Program-made: the position numbers and the translations under genes | Shown: positions 32,033 to 42,804 of the stretch, one piece after another | How positions within the stretch are numbered: position 1 is the first letter of the stretch | Layout of the letters: every line of letters starts with the position of its first letter | Notes under the pieces: model-generated | Seen by the model: only the letters and a program-made list of their open reading frames with translations | Told to the model about the DNA's origin: nothing | Databases searched by the model: none | Assembly (NCBI GenBank): GCA_900169235.1 | Contig: FWCC01000179.1 | Coordinates: forward strand, 1 to 64,000 | Length of the DNA: 64,000 bases | Reading direction: 5' to 3' | DNA from: Zarea fungicola | Lineage: Eukaryota; Ascomycota; Sordariomycetes; Hypocreales; Cordycipitaceae

Positions 32033-33199
32033 TTAGTCGCTCCTCAAATTCAATCCCTCCAGGTAGTCTTCAATACCGCACTCGTCCATCTTGTCACGTA
32101 CCAACCTCGACAACCTCGTGTGAAAAACGTCCTCCAAAGTCCTCTTCGGCACGTCGTAGTTACAAACGTCCTCTAGCAAGTGCGACGTCATGTTCTTCAT
32201 GTCCTCTTCGCCCACGAGCTCGCGCAGGCGACTTGAGTAGCGTCGTTCAGCCGCCCTAATGCGCTGCTCGGCGCTGCGCCTTCTCCTTAGGCTGGCCGAG
32301 ATTCTTGCCCTCTCCCTCACGTGCCACTCCAAAGCAGCACTGATTTTCCTCTCGGCGATGCGCTCCATGTGGTGCTTATCGGCTTCGGCATACTCGATGT
32401 CGTGAAGGAGGGTGCACACCAGAAGCCGCATCCGCGATGGGCTCGGGCCTATTTCTGCCACAGACTTTATCCTGTCTTTGAGTCGCACGAGGCGCGGGCG
32501 GAAAGCCAGAGCGTGCTTGAATAGGAGTTCCCTCTCCCTTTCAATCGTTTTAATATCTCCCGGACCCTGGCGCAGAGATCTGGTCGGTGAGAGTGAACGA
32601 CACGAGCGGCCGGTGCGCCGGCGGCTTGTCAACAAGGTAAGCTCGCGACGAGACACTGGTTGCGTCCTGCTGCCAGCCATTTCCATGTCTAGAATTGGAA
32701 CTGTGTTGTTATTTGTTACCACCATATCGGTGTCGGTAACTGGAGCAACGTTAATGCCGGCTGCAGTCATATCGCCGTCTTCAGCCGATGCTGCGTTAAT
32801 GTCGGTTACAGCCATGTTGGTATCTTCGACTGGGACTGTGTTGCTGTCAGTAGCCACCATGTCCACGTCGGTCTCTGGAACCCCGTCCGTGTTATTGGTC
32901 ATGTCAGAATCCCCATCACTGTCGATATCTGAATTGATATCTAAATCCAGGTCCATGTTGACATTTGCAAAAGAGAAAATTCGACCGATGCGGGCCCCGA
33001 CAGGTAGTGGTGGCTCATATCTGTTCCTGTTGGTGTCTGTAACTGGGACCATGAAAGTTGGCGGCCCATCTCGGATCATCGGGTCATGTCTAGCAGTCGC
33101 TGGCGACTCTCCGGGTGGCGTCTGCCATTCCGGCTCCGACCTGAATGCTGGCCTGTAGGGAAACTGCATACTGTCGCTTCTCAAAATGTAATGTCTCAT
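32033..33199 (-). CDS. Lineage-specific protein with four 15-residue acidic repeats
   Basis: Unrecognised. An ATG at 33199 opens a 388-aa frame without introns. Residues 1-80 are polar with Pro and Arg. Residues 82-100 are an Asp/Asn/Ser-rich acidic run. Residues 111-170 form four tandem 15-residue repeats of the pattern D-x-[DN]-M-x-x-T/A-x-x-N-x-x-x-x-x. The C-terminal half (about 185-388) is the opposite: arginine- and glutamate-rich, predicted helical, with basic clusters and segments such as H-M-E-R-I-A-E-R-K-I-S-A-A-L-E-W-H that look like coiled coil. An acidic repeat head with a basic helical body could suit a nucleic-acid or chromatin role, but nothing in the sequence proves this. It marks the left edge of a gene-poor island. 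Confidence 0.6.
   Translation of the reverse strand: MRHYILRSDSMQFPYRPAFRSEPEWQTPPGESPATARHDPMIRDGPPTFMVPVTDTNRNRYEPPLPVGARIGRIFSFANVNMDLDLDINSDIDSDGDSDMTNNTDGVPETDVDMVATDSNTVPVEDTNMAVTDINAASAEDGDMTAAGINVAPVTDTDMVVTNNNTVPILDMEMAGSRTQPVSRRELTLLTSRRRTGRSCRSLSPTRSLRQGPGDIKTIERERELLFKHALAFRPRLVRLKDRIKSVAEIGPSPSRMRLLVCTLLHDIEYAEADKHHMERIAERKISAALEWHVRERARISASLRRRRSAEQRIRAAERRYSSRLRELVGEEDMKNMTSHLLEDVCNYDVPKRTLEDVFHTRLSRLVRDKMDECGIEDYLEGLNLRSD
32690..32869 (-). repeat. Four tandem 45-bp (15-residue) coding repeats
   Basis: The four units cover residues 111-170 of the 388-aa protein. Each starts with Asp and carries Met at position 4 and Asn at position 10. Units diverge at the DNA level, so the array is not freshly amplified. 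Confidence 0.8.
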
Positions 33200-34766
33200 A
33201 CAGAGATGTATCTCGCAGAGTAGACCTTTATCAAAAACGTGGTGTGTGATAGGGGAATGTGGTATAGTGAGTTTCGATGGGGGAGATGCTGATGGATGCT
33301 CTGTTGTACTCTTGCGGCGCTGAATGCAGAAAAATAAATCAGTCTGCGGAGTTGGTACTAGTATACAGGAGTGTAAGCTGGCGTCTTTTGTTGTTTTACA
33401 TTTGCAATGCTAAACGCAATGAAATATATCAGCAAAGAGTTGGTAAAGTGTGTAGTAGCTTACGGAATGGTTGTAAAAGAGTAAGCGGAGGAGGGAGAAA
33501 GGAAAGATAGGATCGTCTTGGTTGAAAGAAATTAGGACAGCCAGTTCTTATATCTAACAGTGGCCATCGCAAGAATAAATATAGGCAGGCTCGTATGCTA
33601 TCAATGTGGAATAAATTTAAATCGTGGTGGCGTATGTCATGAGTTAATGGAAGGCAGCCGTGGAAAAGCTTAAGCCCGGATTCATCTTCAGGATATTCCG
33701 GGTATGCAGAAAATTTTTCCTCTCCTCACCTAATTATTTCAATATTTTCCATCTTTTAGTTGTCTCTTTATCATCTTCTTTCAAAGACGGCTACAGGAAA
33801 AAATCTGGGTTGCTTTGATGCCAAGATATTCAGGTCAAGTCTCCAACATTGCCACTCCATTTTATCTTGACACCGACGAAGATTTTTTCAACAAGGAAAG
33901 CAAACACTGAAAAAAGCCACTAAATAAATTCTTATTTTATTGGTTTCGATCTGCCGGAAGAGTCATTGCCATCATACACTGCCACTGAAAAGTCTCACCA
34001 ACTCCACCCACAACTATGTACGATGCAAAACATGATCTGGAGTTGATACTTTGAGAGTCTTTCAGCGTGGCAGTCAGCTTTTCTTCAATCCCATTTCAAT
34101 GTTCTGGGCCATCGTAAGAGTATTCACAGTATAGACTCCTGGTGCATTTAGCCCTGAAGACTTTGTAAATATCCATAGCCCTCAATTCTTGCACGTGCCC
34201 TGCCAGAAACTATGAGTCCAAGTCGTATCAGAAAAGTGGAACGGAACAATGAAGAGAATTTCTGGTTCAGTGATTTGATTCCTGCATTTTTCAGATGCAG
34301 GACTAATAGAAAAAAACCACTGCCTCAGGGAAGGGCCGCCAACTGGAGCATCCAGGCACTCGCCTACAACGAGACTGAAAGCTGGTGCAAAACGTATTAT
34401 ACAGTATAGGGCCTTGTTTGGGGATTTAGTTTAATTTTATTATATTAATAGTAAATCTCGCACGGGACAGCCAGGCATGTTGTCTCATGCGGCATGCGTC
34501 CTGGGACTATCTCCGGCAGTCTGAGAGCACTAAATGGGACAAAAAGAAAGGAATTAACCTAGAAAGAAAATTGATTCGTTTCTATTGTTATTTCATGCCA
34601 GAAACTCTTCCAAAGCAAAAATTGCATCATACGCTTAAACAGGAGCACCAAATACATGGCCGACTCCGAAGACGCAGCGCCGCAGACTCCAAAGCCACCT
34701 TCCCTTGAGCCACTCTCCTCGGCAAACATGACAACCTTAAAAATAAACGGCCAACAAAAATGAAAG
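33200..34766. other. AT-rich gene-poor stretch
   Basis: About 1.57 kb with only short frames in all six directions. No terminal repeats, transposase motifs or reverse transcriptase motifs are visible. It could be decayed or mutated sequence, but I cannot demonstrate RIP-type mutation by eye. Confidence 0.4.
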
Positions 34767-34840
34767 TAGCAACACCTGGTCTTGATCCAGGGACCTGCGG
34801 GTTATGGGCCCGCCGCTCTCATCCACTGAGCTATGTTGCT
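34767..34840 (-). tRNA. tRNA-Met (CAT), initiator type
   Basis: The minus strand folds into a full cloverleaf of 74 nt without intron: 7-bp acceptor (AGCAACA with TGTTGCT), D stem GCTC/GAGC, anticodon stem GCGGG/CCCGC, loop CCCATAA with anticodon CAT, variable loop AGGTC, T stem CCTGG/CCAGG and discriminator A. Four features point to the initiator: an A1:T72 pair, three G:C pairs next to the anticodon loop, and A at positions 54 and 60 of the T loop (ATCAAGA). An elongator tRNA-Met would normally have G1:C72 and TTC in the T loop. Confidence 0.82.
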
Positions 34841-35124
34841 TGTCCTTGTGTTAATGGCCAAGGGGCTTAATGTTACTTATAAACCTAATACACACCCATC
34901 CGCTTCCCTGTGACTCACTCACTCCGACGCCGACAGTCAAGAATTCCATTGAAAACCATGACTAAATTAGGAGAATAAACTTTGGTTTTTAGGTATTTTA
35001 TGTTCTTCATGTTCCGTTCCTAACAGTTTCGCTACAGCTCCGCCGCGTCCTCTCTGTATACGTGACTTCACATTTATCAAGATCAGATTTCTTTTTATGA
35101 ATGGAAATCGAAATTCAAGTAAGT
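34841..35124. other. Short intergenic gap
   Basis: 284 bp between the tRNA and the 3' end of the orphan gene, AT-rich, no feature seen. Confidence 0.4.
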
Positions 35125-35900
35125 CTATCTAAGCAACTTAACTAAAATTCCAGAATACGTTCGGCGGTAGTGCTCGCTTGCCTGCCAGGACTCTCTTTCA
35201 CGGTTGAATCGGGTTATTATTGCTTCGTACGATGTAGTAGGCCACCCGTCGACCGTACACCCCGTGGAGATACGCCTCTTCTCCGTCGAGTGGCCGATCT
35301 CAAGCTGCAGGTATGCGCGGGTTGGGGAGAAGAACCGCACATCTCGTTCAGCCATCAATTCCGCAGCAGTGCGGTAGACTAGGCGCGGGTTCGTTCTATT
35401 CCATGTTTAGCACACAAGCGAGCACGGTGATGGAGACGGGCACTGCTCTACATGATAAATCTGTGGTCATCGTCCCCATAGTCATATGGGTAGGGATTGC
35501 CCGTCTCAAGGGGAAACTCGACAATTGCTCCATTTAGTGCTGGCACGCGAATGGTCTGCCCCAGCGCCATTGTTGCAGCACATTTGTCAAACTGGTTTGC
35601 AATATTTTCCAAGGCTGCCTTGGTGAAGACCGGGACTCCATCGTCATAGAGTTGGGTGATAAATTGGCGAGCCTCCGCCATCATGCGCAGCTTTTTTTGC
35701 CTGCTCAATTGAGGGCAAGGAAGCTCTGTCGTTGCAAGCATAACGGATGGCACTTGATTCGCTAGCTCAGTAGACATCCTGGGGAATCCTCTGATGTGGT
35801 TGTGACCTGGCATTTGTATAGGATCGTATGAATTTTGATGTGCAACCACCGATTCGAGAGGCCAGTGCAATTTAAATAGACCAAAGCGGCAATAGGGCAT
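35125..35900 (-). CDS. Orphan protein, two exons
   Basis: Unrecognised. Exons 35452-35900 and 35125-35395 join in phase over a 56-nt intron (donor GTAGAG, branch-like GCTAAAC, acceptor AATAG) to give 239 aa. Unspliced, the first exon stops after 150 residues. The joined protein keeps an even composition: a helical charged stretch (R-Q-K-K-L-R-M-M-A-E-A-R-Q-F-I), then a Pro/Tyr/Asp-rich turn, then R-T-A-A-E-L-M-A-E-R-D-V-R and a basic C-terminus. There is no signal peptide, membrane helix or known catalytic motif. It sits alone between two tRNA genes in AT-rich DNA, the setting of lineage-restricted genes. The weak donor leaves a real chance that only the 150-aa form is made, or that it is a relic. 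Confidence 0.45.
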
Positions 35901-36215
35901 GCGGCAAAGATGATAAGTATTGCTTTACTTTTTACGGAATGTCAGCATTAGCAATATTTAAGATTCGTCAGTATACAAGATATGTTCAAAAATAACCGCC
36001 TCCTCACATTGGCGATGCAAAATCCAAATCCGAGTACTGATTTTTCAACAAACGATACGATACTGCAAAAATGGCAGCCTAGCACAAGCCGTAAATACAG
36101 ACCTGGTAAAAAAATAATAAGTAGAGATATGAATACGATGAGTTAAAGATTCATACAAAAAAAAGACATTGGCAAAAAAAAAATTGGCAAAAAAAGAGAT
36201 CCCGAAGGACTTCGT
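35901..36215. other. AT-rich intergenic gap
   Basis: 315 bp with A-runs near the tRNA end. The A-run on the plus strand directly left of the tRNA gene (36160-36195) reads as T-runs on the minus strand downstream of the gene and can act as the Pol III terminator. Confidence 0.5.
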
Positions 36216-36316
36216 TGGACAAACGGGGAATCGAACCCCGGACCACTCCCAATCGTCGGATCTACTGATTACTCGGAAGATGCTAAGGGAGTATTATACC
36301 ACTAAACCATTCGCCC
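36216..36316 (-). tRNA. Intron-containing tRNA, probably Ala (AGC)
   Basis: The minus strand has a cloverleaf of 101 nt: acceptor GGGCGAA with TTTGTCC (two G:T pairs, one at 3:70), D arm GTTTAGTGGTATAAT, anticodon stem CTCCC/GGGAG, variable TGGTC, T arm CGGGG TTCGATT CCCCG, discriminator A. The anticodon loop starts TTAGCA and is broken after position 37 by about 29 nt before T38, the standard place for a nuclear tRNA intron. By position the anticodon is AGC, and a G3:T70 wobble pair is the classic alanine identity element. The D arm is more like those of Pro or Gly tRNAs, so the amino-acid call is less sure than the tRNA call. Confidence 0.7.
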
Positions 36317-37158
36317 AGTTGTATGAAAACAGGTACCACTAAATATTACTAAGAAGGTTACGCGGTTGGTCAAGTTGCGTTCATTCGTGTTCAACCGCCA
36401 TGCACATTCGACGAGGCTGACCCAATAATGCCCCCAAGTGTTCTATCTCTCTTTAATTCCTTTTTATTTTGGTCGAGGTATCCAATTATTAATTTAATCT
36501 TAATCTTATTCTGATTTATAGACTTTAGCAAGGGATCGATAGCCTAGTACATTGATACGGCGGCTGAAGTTGACTTGATGGACGGCGATGAAACTCCAAA
36601 GCTCGCAGGTGGCGTTTTTTGGAAATTCAGTTAGTTTGTTACTTTTCTGGGCAAGTAGTTTCGCAAATACTTTTCACCAAATAAGATATCGTGCATGCAT
36701 TCACAAACTCAGAGGCCCTCCCTCTCGATGAATGAGGTTGTGTAGGAGACAAACTAATTACGTGAGGGAGCCTGCAGGAGAGCCTGCAACAGTGTGATAT
36801 TTACTCCGTTCTATAACGACTCTTTTGTGTTGCAGTGTAAGTTAGAGACATGCTAGCCCAATAGCGTAATGTATGTCCTTTATTTTCAAAATGTGATCTT
36901 TGAAACCTGTGGGATTGGTGGAACGAGCAGTGCATATATGAAGCTTATTAAAGGAGCGGGAGCGAGTTTCCTAGCCGCTCGCTTAAGAAAATCGTCTTAC
37001 TTGTGCAATTTTCTCTCTTTTGCTTACTTTTCTCACTTTTCGTTTAGTTGCGCCTGGGTTTGTACGGTGGGGCATTTTCTTCTTCCGCCCTCACCTGCCT
37101 TCCTCGTCAACATCACAACACCAGGTTGACTCCAAAACCGACCATCCGTTTTATCATC
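36317..37158. other. AT-rich intergenic region upstream of the F-box-like gene
   Basis: 842 bp. The last 150 bp are pyrimidine-rich and probably contain the promoter and leader of the next gene. No other feature seen. Confidence 0.45.
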
Positions 37159-38574
37159 ATGGCAGACCATCCTATCGTCATCGCAATCAACCGTGTCGTA
37201 TGCATTTACTCAATGCCAGATGAAATTCTCCTGAAAATCATGAAATTTGCCTGCAAGGCGGAGGAGATATCGAATGAACGAGTTCGCTATCCAGCTGGGT
37301 TCTGGGGTCGTTATACAAAAATCTGCTACTCTATGGCAATCATTGACCACCGCTTTCATCGTCTTGCTACTCCGCTGCTGTACCATTATGTGTGTCTTGG
37401 TGCGCCTGACAACATTGAATATGAACATGAGGTTCGAGTGAGTAATTTCCACCGCACGCTAAAGGAAGCTCCGGCACTGAGAGTGCATGTGAGAAGATTG
37501 GACATTTACTTTTCCAGTGGATTCGCAATCGAAAGGTCATGCATTGCCAAAAACCTAAGGGTTATAGCGTTATGGGCTCCGAATCTTGCATTTCTCGGTA
37601 TCTGTTACGGGAGCGCAGATGACGTGTCGGAGTTTATTACGGCCACGTTGGTCAATCTGGACCATTTGACATGCCTCAGTATTATTGAATTAGATGGAGA
37701 TTTGGATATTGGAAGTATTTTCCAGACTCTCAACGGCTCTTGTATGATTGACAAGATAGCCATAGACCAAATGGACTGCCACTTGGCACCTTGTGACGCG
37801 GTACGTAACAGTTCACTCCGCAAACCTTTCTGTTCCTTCATGGCTAATTATGGATTTTTTAACAAGCATTCCGATATCGCACCGTTCACTCAGCTAGAAT
37901 TTGTATGCCACTCTGTGCCCGGAGAACTATTATCTGATCTGATCAGCTGGCCTTCGACTCTGCATTCCGTTATACTCCGCGATTCTTGCCACTGTATAGA
38001 CATGTTTGGCACAGATCTCTCCATCGTGATCGTGGCCCTCTCAGCTCACGAAAAGACTCTCAAGAAGCTTGACGTTGCCAGTGTATGCATGATACTCAAC
38101 CCAACCAGCCACCCCATCGGGATTTCGTCCCTCCCGGTACTGGAAGAGCTTACCCTCTCCAGGTGGAGCTTCAGCGCCGACTTGAAATTTTCCCACAAGC
38201 TTGGGGAGAAGCTTCTGGGGCCCAGCTTGCGCAGGTTTACGTGGTCATTCGAGCCGGCATGGGACGCAGAAGGGGACGACGCAAGACATGCTTTATCCGA
38301 TATTGGATCAGACGAGGAGGAGTGGCTAGTGGCATTTGGCACCTTTGCCGCGCAGCGGGAGGGGTTGTCAAAGTTACAATGGATACATGTCCGCTTCACG
38401 CCTCACCTATTCTTTCGGCGGGAGCACAGTTTTGGACGAATCGCAGTGTGGCCGTGGGACAGGCTGCAGAATGTGAAGAAGAGACTGGCTAGGCATGGTA
38501 TTGAGGTTACGTACAGCAAGCCGACGTGTACGAGGAAGAAATGGCAGCGATTACTAGACGCTGAAATGGAATGA
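37159..38574 (+). CDS. F-box-like / leucine-rich-repeat-like protein
   Basis: The frame gives 471 aa from the ATG at 37159 (M-A-D-H-P-I-V); an upstream frame extension starts from TTG and is ignored. Residues 18-30, M-P-D-E-I-L-L-K-I-M-K-F-A, look like the first helix of an F-box. After it come irregular leucine-rich stretches (for example L-R-V-I-A-L-W-A-P-N-L-A-F-L-G-I, L-P-V-L-E-E-L-T-L-S-R-W-S) as in the large expanded families of fungal F-box proteins, likely substrate receptors of SCF ubiquitin ligases. The segment 37801-37866 has a GTACGT donor, a GCTAAT and an ACAAG end, and is 66 nt in frame, so it may be an intron that would remove 22 residues. The target is unknown. Confidence 0.65.
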   Translation: MADHPIVIAINRVVCIYSMPDEILLKIMKFACKAEEISNERVRYPAGFWGRYTKICYSMAIIDHRFHRLATPLLYHYVCLGAPDNIEYEHEVRVSNFHRTLKEAPALRVHVRRLDIYFSSGFAIERSCIAKNLRVIALWAPNLAFLGICYGSADDVSEFITATLVNLDHLTCLSIIELDGDLDIGSIFQTLNGSCMIDKIAIDQMDCHLAPCDAVRNSSLRKPFCSFMANYGFFNKHSDIAPFTQLEFVCHSVPGELLSDLISWPSTLHSVILRDSCHCIDMFGTDLSIVIVALSAHEKTLKKLDVASVCMILNPTSHPIGISSLPVLEELTLSRWSFSADLKFSHKLGEKLLGPSLRRFTWSFEPAWDAEGDDARHALSDIGSDEEEWLVAFGTFAAQREGLSKLQWIHVRFTPHLFFRREHSFGRIAVWPWDRLQNVKKRLARHGIEVTYSKPTCTRKKWQRLLDAEME

Positions 38575-38963
38575 GGGGAATCTTCAATTGAACATGCGTG
38601 TTGTATGTAAAATACATTCAACTTCGACCACGTCCCATTAGGGGACATAGCTAGCATCTTTGCTCACTACCTTAGCTTCCACGATGCAATGACAATAAAG
38701 AAACAACCATGACAAGCACAACAAAATGTAAAAAAGAGGTTACTTTATTATGTGATAAAATTAAAAGATATTTATTGTATGCAGAAGCAATGCATTACCA
38801 CCAAAGCCTTTTGATGCCAAGCCCGAGAAATTCCTTAAACGCCTTGAAATTAAAACATGTAAATGGTGAAGAAACACGGGTATAAACAGCAACCATCTCT
38901 AAACATGTGCTCCATCTCTCACCTCCGTTTTCTCTTCCTTGAAAAATGCCGACATTCTGCATG
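38575..38963. other. Convergent intergenic region
   Basis: 389 bp between the F-box-like gene and the minus-strand transporter. AT-rich, 3' flanks only. Confidence 0.45.
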
Positions 38964-40454
38964 TTACACCTTTGTAATCTTGAATCCAACCTGGGCAAAT
39001 CGCGCTGCAATCATGATTACAAACCCAATCACCATGGCCACGCCAGTAAACAGCTGCAGGCCAATGTACTGACCGTGCTGCTTCGTCACAATCGCGCCTC
39101 CAATCGGGCTGCCCGTCAGGCTGCCAAACGCCATGATGGCAAAGCCGGTACCAACACGCGATCCAATGTAGCGAATGTCCGATATCTGCGCAATGAGCGT
39201 GGGCGCGAGCGAAATGAAGCCACCCGACGCAAAGCCAAAGAGGGCGGCAAAGGAGACGATGCCGGCGGTGGACTTGACGGGGATCCAAATGGCGAGGACA
39301 AAAATGGCAGACGCGGCCATGATGACAATCATGACGTTGAAGCGGCCGAGCCTATCGGCGGCGACGCCGGGGAGGACACGGCCCAGGATACTAATGGCGT
39401 TGAGGATGGGGAGCAGGTAGGGCACCAGCGTGGGGGACATGCCGGCGGCCTGGGCCTGGAGGAGGATGTAGTTGAAGGGGAGGAACATGCCCCAGAGGAA
39501 GAAGAAGGAGGCGACAATTGTGAGGACCATCTTGACGTCTTTAAAGGTGTCGAGATACTCCTGCATGACAAAGGGTCGGGGACTGGGCGGGAGGCGCGAC
39601 TTGATGGTGAAGCACGCAATGGTGAGGAGGGCGAGGAAGATGAAGGCGACGACGCGCATGGTCCAGGGGAAGCCGATGCGGATAATGAGGTGGTCCATCA
39701 TGATGGGGAGGACAACACCGGCGAGCGAGGAGCCCGAGACCATGATGCCAAAGGCGGCGGCGCGGTTTTTGAGAAACCAAGTGACGAGGCTGGACATGGC
39801 GCACTGGAAGATGGCGGCGGAGCCAATGGAGGCGACAATGGACTGGGAGAGGAAGATTTGGTAGTATTCGGTGCTGAGGGAGATCATCATGAGGCCAAAG
39901 ACGTAGATGACGGTCCCAATGCGCAGGATCCATTTGGGGCCGAAGTTGTCATAGAGTCGGCCAATCTAAGCGAGTTAGCAATTTAGCAGCTATACACACC
40001 TTTCGGTGGCGGGCGGTGGGAAACATACAAATAGGCCCAAAAAGTTCATCATGAATACTTGAGTCGAGGTGATCCAGCTCACGGCCGAAGGGTCATATTG
40101 GGAGAGGATATGTGAGACATAGTATGTCTGAAAGACACCGACGCAGTTGACGAGACCAAAGGTGCAAAACAATGCGCACCAGCCGCCAAAGACAACGAGG
40201 CAGGCCTCGGTGCCGCCATCGGGAAAGTCCTTTGGTGAGGGGCCGGCGGGTGCAGCGACTTGTTGCTCTGGTGTAGACTTTTCCTCTGCGCGCTCAAGAT
40301 CGTGGTCCAGTGCTGTGGCTTTTTCCGAGTTTGTGGTGGTGGAGGTCGGTGCAGACTCCTGCGGAGTGCTGTTGTTGGTAGTAGCAGGAGCAGCAAACGA
40401 TGGCTTCTCTTGGATAGTGTCCGAAGACATGGAACCGGACGTGGACCGGCCCAT
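38964..40454 (-). CDS. MFS transporter, monocarboxylate-transporter (MCT/SLC16) type
   Basis: Two exons, 40029-40454 and 38964-39965, in phase, give 475 aa. An 80-residue Ser/Thr/Glu-rich cytoplasmic head leads to [15 protein letters not shown], the start of helix 1 and a typical MCT entry motif. About twelve membrane helices follow, split into two halves by a short loop ([10 protein letters not shown]). Family stretches include [28 protein letters not shown] and the second-half [16 protein letters not shown]. Fungal relatives move riboflavin, small acids or unknown solutes, so no substrate is claimed. Intron: GTATGT donor, GCTTAG acceptor with GCTAAC just before. It has no cluster of metabolic neighbours. 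Confidence 0.88.
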
Positions 40455-42804
40455 TGTGAGGGAAGAATCCTGTGGCGTGTAAACAATACGGGCGGGTGTC
40501 AGATTCTCAGCTCAGACTTGTCTTGGGATAGTTGGCTGAGATGTTGGTTGATGGGGGGCTTGGCGGATCGCCGTTTGTAGATGGCTTGTTTGTTGGACCT
40601 TGAAATGGAACGTTGCTGTTTGTAAATCTTAGCTACTTTTCTGTGCCAGATTAAAGAGCAGAATTTCCACGATTTGATTTCAATTCAAAGATGAAATGTT
40701 AAATCTGCTTGAGCAAACGGCGGTGGTGGTTGTTGTGTGGTGGTTGAGTGAAAAGCAGACGTTAATGGCCATGAATAGTTTCAAAATGGGACAAGTGGCG
40801 CGGACACTAGAAGACTATTATAAAGAAACGTCAGGATCATGCAAGCAAGTCATTAGTTAGTTCCAAGTGAAGAGGAGCTTGTAACGGTACCTAAACTCAA
40901 GGAATGCTCCCAGCTCGCGACTTTGATAAAGGCGAGCAAGGCGTTGGTGGGACCGGGCGCTAGCCTGCATATTGGGGGCAGACGGGAGAAAAAACGGACC
41001 ATCTTTGCTTGTTTGAGCGGCGAGGGTGTGTAGTAGTATGTACGGCAGTATGCTGCCTAGTAGTAGACGGTTAATTAATAATTAATGAGCACTTTTTGCT
41101 TCCTTTTTGCGTTGGCCGACCGTGAGTGGCTGCATATGCTTGTCACCGTTCAGTCTGTTCTCCTTTCATCTCCATCGGCCGAGTGGGCGCAAAGGGAAAG
41201 ATGGCGCTGATGGCGCTGCGCTAGAGGGCGCTAGCTGCTGGGGTGCAAGGTTGGATTGTACCATTAGCCATGTACGGAGTATGGGAGCGGTAAATCCGAG
41301 GCCAATGCGTTGCGTTGTGACTACCACGGGTCCATCAAGTCGCATGGTAGATCAGGCTGCCTGGGACAGTTGTGGTGGTGATGTTTTATCCTCGGTTTCC
41401 GAGCAAACGGTTGAATCGGGTCGTCGCGTTTAAATAAGAGTGCGTGGGGAAGGGAGATGATGAGATGGATGGATATGGAGACAGGGAAGCAAGCTAGCAA
41501 CAAGGTTGATGGATTCCAGCAACACAAACCATAACCTTGATCCCTGGCCAGGTACAGTCTTGGCGAGACAGAGGCGCACTCAAACTGCACTGCAAGATGC
41601 ACTGCAAGCTGCACACTGCTGAGATGTCACGTTTCCTGCAAAGTACATGTACCTCGGTGGGTATCGATAGGTTGCTGCACAGTACCAACAGGGGCCTCGG
41701 AAAGTGTACAAATTGAAATCCATCACTGTATCTGTTTGGTGGGCCAACCCCCAGAAACAATATTGCCTGCCGGGTTGCAAGCCAAGATGTACTAATGTAC
41801 ACAAGTGCATACACAAGTACATAATACAGTACTCACGCCACTACCAACGGAACGTAAGCGATTTACTAGGCGTAAATTATAGTAATATCCTCCAAATCTT
41901 CATGAATCATTACTAGTTAGCGCAAAAAACAACCGCGCCACGGGATACATCCCCAAGCTTGCCTTTTTAATTGTCTCGGGCTTACGAGCCAGCCACCATC
42001 GGTCCAACTCCAGTTTGTCTCTCCCAGGAGTCCCAGTCCACGGCCCCTCGCTGAATAGCGCTCTTCTTATTACCAACACAAGCACCTTGGCCAACGACCT
42101 CTGGCAGCCTCGCAGATACACGATAGCTCCGAACGCCTGGTTCGTAATGCACTACGTACTACCGGATGTAGTAACATGGCACGGTGTTAAACTCCGAGTG
42201 TTTCATGAAGCAATACCGCCATTGCTCTTGTTGCCTACTGGTGTATATACCTGCACATGTAATAACTAATGCACAAGTATGACTGCAGCAATGCCCCCCA
42301 CTGTGCGCCGTAGCCTGGCGACTAATCAACAGACTCGTGTAGGCTCGAAATCGGTGCTAAGCTAACCGCGAGCAGCGAACAGCCACCACGTTCGGTTGTT
42401 TCTTCGGCTGTTCAAGTCACAACCGACCCTACGCAACATTGACTGCATAGGGTCGTACCGCCCACCATGTCAATGATGCTCTCGTGCATAAAACAAGTCT
42501 ACGCACTTTTTTATTCCCACTTACAAAAATATAAATGACGAAACAAACGTCGTCGTATTGTTGCATCAACCTCCAAAATGGCACTATTGTAGGTTACGCA
42601 GCCAACCAAGTGGCTTCATTCATGTAATAGCAACCGTTTTGAAATATCCCATCTCCATGCCCACGTCTATTAACCCACTGGACAAATGAAAAATGCCGTC
42701 TGCATGGTTTTTGCCAGATAAAATAATGATACACTAAACCAAACACATGTCTCACACAAATTCCCTCTCATCACCAATTTTCTCCCATCTCAGCTCTATT
42801 CCCT
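40455..42804. other. 2.35 kb intergenic region without a gene
   Basis: Begins with the transporter's upstream region (to about 41000) and ends with the AIM24 3' flank. The middle (41100-42400) is less AT-rich and has frames up to about 108 codons, none with convincing start, composition or similarity. Confidence 0.4.

Noticed and set aside
33200..37158. Transposon or virus remnant in the AT-rich island
   Set aside because: No terminal repeats, target duplications or transposase, integrase or polymerase motifs could be seen.
38946..39986. 346-codon plus-strand frame opposite the MFS transporter
   Set aside because: Gly/Asp/Glu-biased antisense shadow of hydrophobic helices.
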